Counted from the first letter of the stretch, positions 44,719-50,191 are shown. The stretch: DNA of 52,920 nucleotides from an uncultured Clostridia bacterium (GCA_947627795.1 CANQXJ010000011.1:1-52920); one strand, 5' to 3'. Program-made: numbers and translations. Notes: generated by a model from the sequence alone, not told the origin.

Positions 44719-44748
44719 GATTTGTAACGATTTGTAACGATTTATAAC
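44719..44748 (+). repeat. Three tandem 10-bp repeats near attL
   Basis: GATTTGTAAC, GATTTGTAAC and GATTTATAAC in direct succession about 70 bases inside attL; candidate arm-type integrase or excisionase binding sites. Confidence 0.75.
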
Positions 44749-44755
44749 AAAAAAA

Positions 44756-44775
44756 GTTCGTCAAATGTTCGTCAG
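44756..44775 (+). repeat. Paired GTTCGTCA sites near attL
   Basis: GTTCGTCAA (44756-44764) and GTTCGTCAG (44767-44775), 11 bases apart. Related sites occur on the right side: TTGACGAAC at 50162-50170 before the integrase gene and CTTCGTCAG at 51230-51238 next to attR. Confidence 0.6.
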
Positions 44776-44790
44776 AGAATGTGATACAAT

Positions 44791-44819
44791 AGAAAAGGAC
44801 GGTTCCCCAGTCCTTTTCT
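44791..44819 (-). terminator. Hairpin ending the leftward operon
   Basis: 10-bp stem AGAAAAGGAC / GTCCTTTTCT with a 9-base loop at the stop of the 123-aa gene. The T-tract on the minus strand is weak (TTTTCTATTG). Confidence 0.65.
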
Positions 44820-45190
44820 TACATCATGCCGTGTACTTCTTTTACCATTTGTTTTAACTGGTTTTTTTCGTCGTTAGTGTCCGCACCCTTGTATAGTGAC
44901 AGCATAAATTCTTTTATCTCGCGGCATAACTGGTTCATTGCCACTATTACAGGCTGTTCCGCAATTTCACGCAAACGATATTTTTCCTTTGCCTCGTGGT
45001 ACGTTTTGTAACATGGCAGTATGTCGCTCAGTTCCTCCGTTACCTCGTTCGATAATTCGGGCGCGGCTGATTTTCCCGTCATATAATCACGGACTGTATA
45101 CAAAACGGCAAATTTGTTACAGTTTGAAAATGTTGTTTCGCCATTTTCCAGTTGTTTTATGGTTCCGTTGATTTCATTTATATCTAACAT
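44819..45190 (-). CDS. Hypothetical element protein, 123 aa
   Basis: Soluble, helical and highly charged (MLDINEINGTIKQLENGETT..., RDYMTGKSAAPELSNEVTEEL, C-terminal NDEKNQLKQMVKEVHGMM). No catalytic motif is visible. Comparable proteins occur in clostridial phages and elements, but I cannot give a function. GGGGTG lies before ATG 45190, and the first codons overlap the end of a 27-codon gene, which implies coupled translation. Last gene of the leftward operon. Confidence 0.7.
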   Translation of the reverse strand: MLDINEINGTIKQLENGETTFSNCNKFAVLYTVRDYMTGKSAAPELSNEVTEELSDILPCYKTYHEAKEKYRLREIAEQPVIVAMNQLCREIKEFMLSLYKGADTNDEKNQLKQMVKEVHGMM

Positions 45191-45267
45191 ACATACACCC
45201 CGATTTTCTTTAATTTTTTCCTATATTTATCGTGTATTGTTTCTTGCTCGGAGATAATATCAGCCAT
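45184..45267 (-). CDS. 27-aa peptide gene upstream of the 123-aa gene
   Basis: ATG 45267 follows AAAGGA six bases upstream and the frame closes with TAG at 45184-45186, overlapping the next start codon (ATGTTAG). The peptide (MADIISEQETIHDKYRKKLKK...) is helical and basic at its end. It may be a real small protein or a leader that couples translation. Confidence 0.45.
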   Translation of the reverse strand: MADIISEQETIHDKYRKKLKKIGVYVC

Positions 45268-45294
45268 ATTATCCTTTCATTTTCTCACCTCATT

Positions 45295-45489
45295 CTATGA
45301 CATTTCCCGCGCCAATTTCGCGACGGAAATGTAATTCTTCGGCGCGTCAAACGAAAACAGCTTTTTCGCCACTGCGCGGCTTACTCCGCAAAACTGCGCC
45401 ACGTCCGTAACCGTTAATAATGTTTTATCCGGAAACCTCGAAACAATCATTTCAAGATTATCCCGATACGAAGGTTTCTCCCTCGGCAT
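45295..45489 (-). CDS. Excisionase-like small HTH protein, 64 aa
   Basis: Start at ATG 45489 behind GGGAGTG; the longer frame begins with a GTG inside that site. The middle of the protein has a MerR/Xis-like helix-turn-helix, TVTDVAQFCGVSRAVAKKLF, followed by YISVAKLARE. Size and motif fit the small directionality factors of tyrosine-integrase elements, which bend att DNA for excision; the role is inferred. Confidence 0.65.
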   Translation of the reverse strand: MPREKPSYRDNLEMIVSRFPDKTLLTVTDVAQFCGVSRAVAKKLFSFDAPKNYISVAKLAREMS

Positions 45490-45504
45490 TGTAATCACTC
45501 CCTT

Positions 45505-45780
45505 TCATTTTTTAACGTTGTTAATAACCTCATTTACAGAGGTCTTTATAGTGTTTATCGGATTTTTGACTGTAATAATTTCATCAAATGGGAATTGTCC
45601 ATCGCGCGGCTTGTTACTCGGCTTTCTGCGCATGGTTTCAATTCGGTTGGTTTCAAAAATATGTCTCTGTAAATCAAGCTTGAGCTTGTTAATTTGAACC
45701 TGCAAACTGAATACCACAACCGCAATCGTTACAAAGCCTATTCCCGAAAGTATAACCGCAATTACCATTAATATGTCCAT
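45505..45780 (-). CDS. Small membrane protein, 91 aa
   Basis: ATG 45780 overlaps the stop of the preceding gene by one base (TGATG). One N-terminal membrane helix (residues 2-25, DILMVIAVILSGIGFVTIAVV) is followed by a heptad-like segment (LQVQINKLKLDLQRHI) and a basic, probably cytosolic tail. I do not recognise a family. Operon position and coupling make it genuine; it could be a phage-type membrane accessory. Confidence 0.65.
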   Translation of the reverse strand: MDILMVIAVILSGIGFVTIAVVVFSLQVQINKLKLDLQRHIFETNRIETMRRKPSNKPRDGQFPFDEIITVKNPINTIKTSVNEVINNVKK

Positions 45781-46052
45781 CAATCAGTTAATAAGTCACA
45801 TCTAACCACATCGGATTTTGTTTTTATGTGTATAATAAGTTCTGTTGTTCCATCAGCAGAGGTTATTATTTTGAAATCCGAAACATCCTTTATAACGCGA
45901 CCATTGATAGCGACCACGCTAAGGTTATCGCATTCGACTATTGATATTTCCTGCGCCTTTTTCGGCTTTGATGATTCAGCCGTCATTTTAAACTGCATAT
46001 CGGATAAGCAGTTTGAAAAATTGACATTTCCTACGGTAAAATTTGTGTCCAC
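45780..46052 (-). CDS. Hypothetical element protein, 90 aa
   Basis: GTG start at 46052 behind GAGGTGAAG. Predicted beta-rich (ISIVECDNLSVVAINGRVI, TTELIIHIKTKSDVVRCDLL), with no signal peptide, membrane segment or catalytic motif. It is probably a small phage-type domain of unknown role. It begins directly after a copy of the CAGACGCGGCATA boundary motif at the end of the DUF3850 gene. Confidence 0.6.
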   Translation of the reverse strand: MDTNFTVGNVNFSNCLSDMQFKMTAESSKPKKAQEISIVECDNLSVVAINGRVIKDVSDFKIITSADGTTELIIHIKTKSDVVRCDLLTD

Positions 46053-46058
46053 TGTTCT

Positions 46059-46409
46059 TCACCTCGTATGCCGCGTCTGTTTCTGGCGTTTTCTTCGCAA
46101 TATCTTGTCTGCGCCTCTATCATATACCGGCGGCTTAAGTTCGTTGAGATATACCATTGGTGATATTTTTTGCGGAACAATTGACATTGCGCCATAACCG
46201 TTCTTTAAAAAATATTTCGTACCCGATTCCGTGTTCATTATCTGCACCAAACAGCACCTTCCCGTATATCCCGAATCCGTGTCCCACTCATTCAGTGCGA
46301 GATAGTCGCCCGGCATAAAACCCCTATCATTTTTGAGTATTTCGAACGACTTACATCCCGACATTAATTGCTCAAAATGTCCTGTATAAATTTTTAACTC
46401 GTGTATCAT
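46059..46409 (-). CDS. DUF3850 (ASCH/PUA-like) protein, 116 aa
   Basis: The N-terminal 75 residues match the phage DUF3850 pattern HELKIYTGHFEQLMSGCKSFEILKNDRGFMPGDYLALNEWD plus YTGRCCLVQI, which forms a PUA/ASCH-like beta-barrel thought to bind RNA or modified bases. The C-terminus is a basic tail (KILRRKRQKQTRHTR) whose codons contain the repeated boundary motif. GGAGGTAAG precedes the ATG. Such proteins are common in prophages; the target is unknown. Confidence 0.75.
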   Translation of the reverse strand: MIHELKIYTGHFEQLMSGCKSFEILKNDRGFMPGDYLALNEWDTDSGYTGRCCLVQIMNTESGTKYFLKNGYGAMSIVPQKISPMVYLNELKPPVYDRGADKILRRKRQKQTRHTR

Positions 46410-46421
46410 TTTTCTTACCTC

Positions 46422-46610
46422 CTATGCCACATCAAACAAATCATCAATCTTACACCCGAGCGCTCCCGCCAAAATCGGCAGCTTGTCCGCTCTTGGTAAA
46501 GCCTCGCCGGTTTCCCATTTCGCAACCGCGGAGCGGTCAATGTTTATCTTTTCCGCAAGCTGCATTTGTGTCAGGTTCGCCTTTTCTCGCATAATCTTAA
46601 TTGCGTTCAA
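46422..46610 (-). CDS. Xre-family HTH regulator, 62 aa
   Basis: Start at TTG 46610, with GGAGGTG correctly spaced upstream (a GTG at 46619 lies inside that site). The whole protein is one HTH_3 domain (MREKANLTQMQLAEKINIDRSAVAKWETGEALPRADKL...) like Cro/CopR-type repressors. It probably regulates genes of the element. Ends DLFDVA, its last codons overlapping the boundary motif. Confidence 0.85.
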   Translation of the reverse strand: MNAIKIMREKANLTQMQLAEKINIDRSAVAKWETGEALPRADKLPILAGALGCKIDDLFDVA

Positions 46611-46635
46611 TCCTATCACCTCCGTTATTTAGTCC

Positions 46636-46746
46636 CTATTGCCATAACCGTGGCAACAAATATAATAGTAGACGCATTACAAGCGTTGTTACCACTGATA
46701 CTAAAATAGTAATCCCATACTCCCTGATAAACTCCTTAAATTTCAC
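46636..46746 (-). CDS. 36-aa single-pass membrane peptide
   Basis: GTG start 46746 with AGGGGTGAGGG immediately upstream, stop TAG at 46636-46638. The product has a basic N-terminus (MKFKEFIREYG), one membrane helix (ITILVSVVTTLVMRLLLYLL) and a short tail PRLWQ. It resembles type I toxin-like or holin-like hydrophobic peptides, without specific homology that I can name. Confidence 0.55.
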   Translation of the reverse strand: MKFKEFIREYGITILVSVVTTLVMRLLLYLLPRLWQ

Positions 46747-46779
46747 TTCCCTCACCCCTTTCTACGCCGCGTCTGCGGC

Positions 46780-46834
46780 TTGATTTTTCATTTTGTCCAT
46801 GCTATAATTATCACAGGAAGGATGTGATTATAGC
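46780..46834 (+). promoter_or_regulatory. Promoter with operator-like inverted repeat before the 72-aa gene
   Basis: TTGATT (46780-46785), 17-base spacer, TATAAT (46803-46808). The -10 box lies in the left arm of an inverted repeat (GCTATAAT...CAC at 46801-46814; GTGATTATAGC at 46824-46834) whose right arm abuts the ATG. The same arms occur at 47296-47330. Confidence 0.7.
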
Positions 46835-47053
46835 ATGGACGATTTTAAGCTTCCCGACATAGCAGAAGGAAAAATTATCCCTCCCTATGTAGAACAGCAA
46901 ATGATGAACGAAGCTAAAGAGAGGGAGCAGCAGAAAAAGCAGTTTAAGCATGATTGGTTTATTGCCGTGTTCAGCTCTCTAACCGGATTAGTTACCGGTG
47001 CTCTCGCGGGCGTTATTTCATCCATTATTTACAATATAGTAATAAGTAGATAG
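46835..47053 (+). CDS. Small tail-anchored-like membrane protein, 72 aa
   Basis: ATG 46835 lies directly after the operator arm, with AAGGATG as ribosome binding site. The first 45 residues are charged and helical (VEQQMMNEAKEREQQKKQFKHD) and the last 27 form one membrane helix (LTGLVTGALAGVISSIIYNIVIS), so the protein is probably anchored by its tail with the charged part inside. No family recognised. It is transcribed against the surrounding leftward operon and its end overlaps the convergent 48-aa gene. Confidence 0.65.
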   Translation: MDDFKLPDIAEGKIIPPYVEQQMMNEAKEREQQKKQFKHDWFIAVFSSLTGLVTGALAGVISSIIYNIVISR

Positions 47054-47171
47054 ACACCACGCAGCATAACAGCATTGTCGCCGCAAAGGTTACGGAAAAA
47101 CAGAACAACCTGTGATAATAATTCCGTTCTTCCGTAAGCTCGGCGATTTTGTTTTTGTAATAGTCATTCAC
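47025..47171 (-). CDS. Small membrane protein, 48 aa
   Basis: GTG start at 47171 with GAGGAGGG seven bases upstream; a longer frame to 47216 lacks a ribosome binding site. A charged N-terminus (NDYYKNKIAELTEERNYYHR) precedes one membrane helix (LFCFSVTFAATMLLCCVVSIYLLL). Its last 29 bases overlap the end of the convergent 72-aa gene, so the two transcripts are complementary there. Function unknown. Confidence 0.55.
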   Translation of the reverse strand: MNDYYKNKIAELTEERNYYHRLFCFSVTFAATMLLCCVVSIYLLLYCK

Positions 47172-47274
47172 TTCGTGTCCCTCCTCAACGCCGATAGGCG
47201 TTTTTCTACGCCGCATCCGCTGCGAACAGATACGGTATATCTGCCAATAAGTTTACACAAGTTGTGTGTTTTAC

Positions 47275-47330
47275 TTGAAATAATTATTGTAGTGTGCTAT
47301 AATCACCGTAGAAAGGTGGTGATTATATGC
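47275..47330 (+). promoter_or_regulatory. Promoter with operator-like inverted repeat before the 55-aa gene
   Basis: TTGAAA (47275-47280), 17-base spacer, TATAAT (47298-47303). Inverted repeat GCTATAATCACC (47296-47307) / GGTGATTATA (47318-47327) spans the -10 box and the ribosome binding site and reaches the ATG, as in the unit at 46801-46834. Confidence 0.75.
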
Positions 47331-47494
47331 AATGTTCTGATAAACAAGCTTTAGAAATCGCAGCAAGTTTTGTTAATGCAAGATTAGCAACTTCGACAAT
47401 TAGAATTGATGCAGCCGCAGGAAAATCAGTTGCTGAATTCTTTAAAGCTATCTACGAAGGAGTTAAAGAAATTACTGATTCAATAACCGAATAA
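47327..47494 (+). CDS. 55-aa small protein gene
   Basis: ATG 47327 follows AAAGGTGG; stop TAA at 47492-47494. The product (MQCSDKQALEIAASFVNARL..., AAGKSVAEFFKAIYEGVKEI) is a predicted two-helix soluble protein, similar in style to small proteins common in clostridial elements. It has its own consensus promoter with an operator-like repeat and a hairpin downstream, so it is a separate rightward unit inside a leftward operon. Function unknown. Confidence 0.65.
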   Translation: MQCSDKQALEIAASFVNARLATSTIRIDAAAGKSVAEFFKAIYEGVKEITDSITE

Positions 47495-47506
47495 TTCTAA
47501 CACCTT

Positions 47507-47540
47507 ATCCCTCATAGCAACTATCCATACTATGGGGGAT
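47507..47540 (+). terminator. Hairpin after the 55-aa gene
   Basis: 11-bp stem ATCCCTCATAG / CTATGGGGGAT with one G-T pair, 12-base loop, followed by TATAAATT. The T-tract is poor, so termination is probable but not certain. Confidence 0.55.
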
Positions 47541-47680
47541 TATAAATTCTCGTGCAATTCAATCAACGCTACCAACGCAAGGGATAAATCCGCTATCGTT
47601 CTGCTGTCTGAATGCTCACTTTCTTTTTGCACTAACTTTATCTGATTTTCAATAATTTCTTTGACTTCCTGAATTTTCAT
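47540..47680 (-). CDS. 46-aa small protein
   Basis: ATG 47680 is preceded by AAGGAGGG; the frame extends to 47728 without a ribosome binding site. The product is wholly helical and charged (MKIQEVKEIIENQIKLVQKE, TIADLSLALVALIELHENL). It begins 11 bases after the stop of the 31-aa gene, whose end overlaps its ribosome binding site, indicating coupled expression. Function unknown. Confidence 0.55.
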   Translation of the reverse strand: MKIQEVKEIIENQIKLVQKESEHSDSRTIADLSLALVALIELHENL

Positions 47681-47691
47681 AGTTTCCCTCC

Positions 47692-47787
47692 TTATTGCTC
47701 TGCCATTTCTTCTAAAAAATATTTGCAAAACTCGCTTGAACCAATATGTAATGCGATAACATCAACAACAAATTCATTATCTCTCAT
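47692..47787 (-). CDS. 31-aa small protein
   Basis: ATG 47787 with GAGGTG six bases upstream, stop TAA at 47692-47694. The peptide (MRDNEFVVDVIALHIGSSEF, then CKYFLEEMAEQ) is acidic and helical. It lies between the Xre gene and the 46-aa gene with 10-11-base gaps. Short, but supported by its ribosome binding site and tight spacing. Confidence 0.45.
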   Translation of the reverse strand: MRDNEFVVDVIALHIGSSEFCKYFLEEMAEQ

Positions 47788-47797
47788 TTTCATCACC

Positions 47798-48043
47798 TCA
47801 CAATCGCATATTACGCCGCGTCTGTTGCGTTTTTGCTATACCATATAATTCATTCGGAGTAGAATTAAGCGCTTTACATAAATATCCTATATCGGTAGCG
47901 GTTATATTTTTTTGCCGTCCCGTAAGTATGGCACTTACTTTACGTTCATCCATATGCGCCAACTCGGCAATATGACGTTGCTTTAATCCTTTGTCCTTAA
48001 TAATTCTGTTTAGATTTTCGATTAAAGTGTTATTTATATTCAT
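47798..48043 (-). CDS. Xre-family HTH regulator, 81 aa
   Basis: ATG 48043 behind AAGGAGTG. A single HTH_3/HTH_26-type domain: LNRIIKDKGLKQRHIAELAHMDERKVSAILTGRQKNITATD..., followed by a basic tail. It is divergent from the larger Xre repressor across a region with matching operators, the layout of a phage-type CI/Cro switch. First gene of the leftward operon, so it probably plays the Cro-like role. Confidence 0.87.
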   Translation of the reverse strand: MNINNTLIENLNRIIKDKGLKQRHIAELAHMDERKVSAILTGRQKNITATDIGYLCKALNSTPNELYGIAKTQQTRRNMRL

Positions 48044-48067
48044 TATTCACACTCCTTTCTATTCAAT

Positions 48068-48179
48068 TCCAAGTTTCTTGGATTAATTATAGTATACTAC
48101 ATGATTTCTGTGATGTCAAGTGTTTTTTCCAAGTTTTTTGGATTTTTTTCTTGACTTTTTGGAAAAAGTCTTTTATAAT
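48068..48179. promoter_or_regulatory. Divergent promoters and operators of the repressor switch
   Basis: Leftward: TTGACA (48119-48114), 17 bases, TATACT (48096-48091). Rightward: TTGACT (48151-48156), 17 bases, TATAAT (48174-48179). Two 15-bp palindromes TCCAAGTTTYTTGGA lie at 48068-48082 and 48128-48142, and a third, diverged one (GACTTTTT-GG-AAAAAGTC, 48153-48170) overlaps the rightward -35. Confidence 0.8.
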
Positions 48180-48200
48180 AAATTTTAAGAGGTGATTAAG

Positions 48201-48614
48201 ATGTCATTTGGTGATAGATTAAGAGCAGCGAGAAATAACAAAGGATATTCGCAAAAGCAACTTGCAAAATTGATAAGTGTTTCTAATACAGCAATATCTA
48301 ATTATGAGCAAAATACAAGTTTCCCAAATACCGATATACTTTATAAATTATTTGACGCTTTAGAATGTGAACCTAACTTTCTATTTTGGGATGAACTGAC
48401 TAACGATTTAAAAAACAAAATACTGTCCGCAGCAAAAAAAGAAAACGAAACACACAGCGTACTTATAAACGCTTACGAAAATCACCCTGATATGCAGCCT
48501 GCAATCAATAAAATGTTGGATATACAAGGAAATGTTCTATCTATATCTGATGATTTATCTAAAGAATTAGAGCAAGATGCCATGATACCTACAAATATAA
48601 AATCAGGCTTATGA
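48201..48614 (+). CDS. Xre-family repressor, 137 aa
   Basis: ATG 48201 after AAGAGGTG. The N-terminal HTH_3 domain (FGDRLRAARNNKGYSQKQLAKLISVSNTAISNYEQNTSFP, residues 4-43) is followed by a helical C-terminal region (NDLKNKILSAAKKENETHS...). There is no Ser-Lys autoprotease domain as in LexA/CI, so release would not be through RecA cleavage. It is the probable master repressor of the element, autoregulated by the adjacent palindromes. Its last 24 codons are duplicated at 49351. Confidence 0.87.
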   Translation: MSFGDRLRAARNNKGYSQKQLAKLISVSNTAISNYEQNTSFPNTDILYKLFDALECEPNFLFWDELTNDLKNKILSAAKKENETHSVLINAYENHPDMQPAINKMLDIQGNVLSISDDLSKELEQDAMIPTNIKSGL

Positions 48615-48663
48615 TCCCGTGGAAAGGGATTGTATATAAAATTTTAATCTACTATATATGAAA
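48543..48663 (+). repeat. Direct repeat copy A (repressor 3' end)
   Basis: About 121 bases covering the last codons of the repressor, its stop and the short hairpin ATCCC/GGGAT; nearly the same as 49351-49471, offset 808 bases. Confidence 0.88.
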
Positions 48664-48683
48664 ATAACGAGGAGGATAAGTTT

Positions 48684-49202
48684 ATGAATGAGATGCAGCT
48701 TATAAAATGTCATGTATTTTCTGTTGATGGAACAGTAAAGGATTATAATATATATCCGGACGACTATCCGCCCAATTACACAATGTACCTATATCATGGC
48801 GAGTTGTATTTCCGAGAAATCATACAGTACGGAAATCGACAGAACATTATGATACATAAAGAGGAATTTGATCAACTTGTTAATCCTGTGCAAACCCCGC
48901 AGCAGGTGCAGCAATTTCAACAACCGCCTATTGTAAATGTTTCGGTAGCGCAAACAAAATCAGGCGGGATATCATGTCCGAGATGCGGAAGTAACAACGT
49001 GCATATAACTTCCGAGATAGCAAACGATAAATCTCGCCATAGGTCAACGGGATGTTTATGGGGAATTGGCAGAGCGATTCTTGTTGTTTGTACTTGCGGG
49101 TTATGGTTGCTGATAGGTAAGCGTAAAGGTACAAGTAAAACAAAATATACTTATAATACTGTTGCAATATGTCAAAACTGCGCTCATCGGTGGAATGTAT
49201 AA
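48684..49202 (+). CDS. Zinc-ribbon membrane protein, 172 aa
   Basis: ATG 48684 after GGAGGATAAG. The N-terminal half is a beta-rich domain (LIKCHVFSVDGTVKDYNIYPDD..., YHGELYFREIIQYG), then a Gln/Pro-rich linker, a zinc ribbon (CPRCGSNN near 98, paired with CQNCAHRW at the C-terminus) split by a hydrophobic stretch (GIGRAILVVCTCGLWLLIGK). The Cys pairs on either side of the hydrophobic segment suggest a folded hairpin at the membrane. Family not recognised. It sits between the two copies of the duplicated repressor tail, and may have arrived with the duplication. Confidence 0.72.
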   Translation: MNEMQLIKCHVFSVDGTVKDYNIYPDDYPPNYTMYLYHGELYFREIIQYGNRQNIMIHKEEFDQLVNPVQTPQQVQQFQQPPIVNVSVAQTKSGGISCPRCGSNNVHITSEIANDKSRHRSTGCLWGIGRAILVVCTCGLWLLIGKRKGTSKTKYTYNTVAICQNCAHRWNV

Positions 49203-49234
49203 ATAGTTACATGTATGAATGAAAGGAGATCCGC

Positions 49235-49309
49235 ATGATTACAGCAAACAAATACATAAAAATGCTCGGTATGAGCATTGACAACGTATGTAAGACTGCG
49301 GTGAAATGA
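49235..49309 (+). CDS. 24-aa peptide or 5' gene fragment
   Basis: ATG 49235 with AAAGGAGAT upstream and TGA at 49307-49309. The peptide is MITANKYIKMLGMSIDNVCK followed by four residues. The strong ribosome binding site with such a short frame suggests the start of a former longer gene that decayed near the duplicated segment. Confidence 0.35.
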   Translation: MITANKYIKMLGMSIDNVCKTAVK

Positions 49310-49350
49310 AACAAATGCTTAAAGCTGATAAATACAAAAACTCAGGAAAA

Positions 49351-49471
49351 ATATCAGATGATATATCTAAAGAATTAGGGCAAGATTCCCTGATACCTAC
49401 AAATATAAAATCAGGTTTATGATCCCGTGGAAAGGGATTGTATATAAGGTTTTAATATATTATACATGAAA
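49351..49471 (+). repeat. Direct repeat copy B
   Basis: Second copy of the 121-base block; includes the last 22 repressor codons, stop and hairpin, and runs up to the ribosome binding site of the DUF4258 gene. Confidence 0.88.
49354..49422 (+). pseudogene. Decayed 3' end of a second repressor gene
   Basis: The frame reads SDDISKELGQDSLIPTNIKS-GL-stop, against SDDLSKELEQDAMIPTNIKS-GL in the intact repressor. No start or HTH part is present upstream, so this is a remnant of a duplicated or recombined repressor gene. Confidence 0.75.
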
Positions 49472-49486
49472 GGAGATGCGCCGCCG

Positions 49487-49816
49487 GTGGAATTGCCTTA
49501 CAGCATATCGGAATTAAAGAACATTTGCGACGATAAGCATATAATTTTTACACGTCATTCGCGTAGGCGCTGTGCCGAGCGCGGTATAACGATTAATGAT
49601 ATTGAAAAAACTATTATGACGGGTGACATAATAGAAACATATGCTGATGATAAACCGTTTCCCAGTTGCCTTATCAGCGGAAACGATAATAAACAGATGT
49701 ACATTCATGTTGTGTTAAGCAGCGATAAACAATTCATATATATTATAACGGCATATCGCCCAAATGATGAAAAATGGACTGATAATTATACCGTAAGAAA
49801 GAGAGGTAACGAATAA
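49487..49816 (+). CDS. DUF4258 protein, RelE-like toxin candidate, 109 aa
   Basis: GTG start at 49487 with AAAGGAGA 10 bases upstream (an ATG at 49466 lies before that site). Family pattern: IIFTRHSRRRCAERGI, DIEKTIMTGDIIETYADD, PSCLISG, IHVVLSSDKQFIYIITAYRP. DUF4258 proteins have a RelE/BrnT-like fold and may act as mRNA endonuclease toxins. The next gene overlaps its stop by one base and encodes a YgiT zinc-finger protein, a frequent partner in this order. Toxin activity is inferred from the family and pairing only. Confidence 0.8.
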   Translation: MELPYSISELKNICDDKHIIFTRHSRRRCAERGITINDIEKTIMTGDIIETYADDKPFPSCLISGNDNKQMYIHVVLSSDKQFIYIITAYRPNDEKWTDNYTVRKRGNE

Positions 49817-50052
49817 TGAAGTGCTTTAAATGCGGACACGAAACATTTAAAACAACCACCACGGACGTAACGGATTTAGATAGCTGTCTTGTAGTTATCA
49901 GGCACGTCCCGTGCAGTGAATGTGAGTTTTGCGGCGAGGTTTATTACGACGGTGAAACCGTTCGTCAGCTTGAAAAAATAACAGATATGGCAAAAACCAT
50001 CTCTAACGAGATTTCTGTAATTGATTACAAAAAGAATGAAAATGCGGCATAA
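49816..50052 (+). CDS. YgiT-type zinc-finger protein (antitoxin candidate), 78 aa
   Basis: Starts inside the DUF4258 stop codon (TAATG). Two Cys pairs, CFKCGHE (residues 3-9) and CSECEFCGEVYY, match the MqsA/YgiT N-terminal zinc domain, followed by the DGETVRQLEKI motif. Unlike full MqsA it ends at residue 78, without the HTH DNA-binding domain, so it would neutralise by direct binding and not repress its own operon. C-terminal codons (NENAA) contain the element's boundary motif. Confidence 0.8.
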   Translation: MKCFKCGHETFKTTTTDVTDLDSCLVVIRHVPCSECEFCGEVYYDGETVRQLEKITDMAKTISNEISVIDYKKNENAA

Positions 50053-50097
50053 AAAAATCCCCCGACCGCGCCAACAGCCGAGGGACGGAGTGTATAT

Positions 50098-50190
50098 GTG
50101 ATACACTTGAAAAAACCTATATTTATTGTATCACATTCACTCTTATTTTGCAACAATTTTTTTGACGAACAACAAAAAAGGAGTGATACA
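50098..50190 (+). promoter_or_regulatory. Integrase upstream region with GTGATACA repeats
   Basis: GTGATACA (50098-50105) and its inverse TGTATCAC (50127-50134) flank a weak promoter-like TTGAAA (50107-50112)/TAT region; a third copy (50183-50190) overlaps the ribosome binding site of the integrase. The same octamer is found near attL (44781-44788). Confidence 0.55.
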
Positions 50191-50191
50191 A

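Larger units (their letters stand above)
46067..47824 (-). repeat. Dispersed boundary motif CRGAYGCGGCRTA before small genes
   Basis: Copies on the minus strand at 46079-46067, 46436-46423 (diverged), 46775-46763, 47219-47207 and 47824-47812, each a few to about 35 bases before the start of the next leftward gene. A similar ATGCGGCATA ends the rightward YgiT gene at about 50042-50051. They occur in different reading frames, so the conservation is at DNA level. Confidence 0.65.

Noticed and set aside
48612-48640. Short hairpin ATCCC/GGGAT after the repressor considered as a strong terminator
   Set aside because: The stem is only five base pairs and is followed by TGTATATAAAA with few consecutive T; kept only as part of the duplicated block.
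50053-50095. GC-rich segment after the YgiT gene considered as a terminator
   Set aside because: The possible stem (CCCCCG with CGAGGG) is short and interrupted, and there is no T-tract after it.
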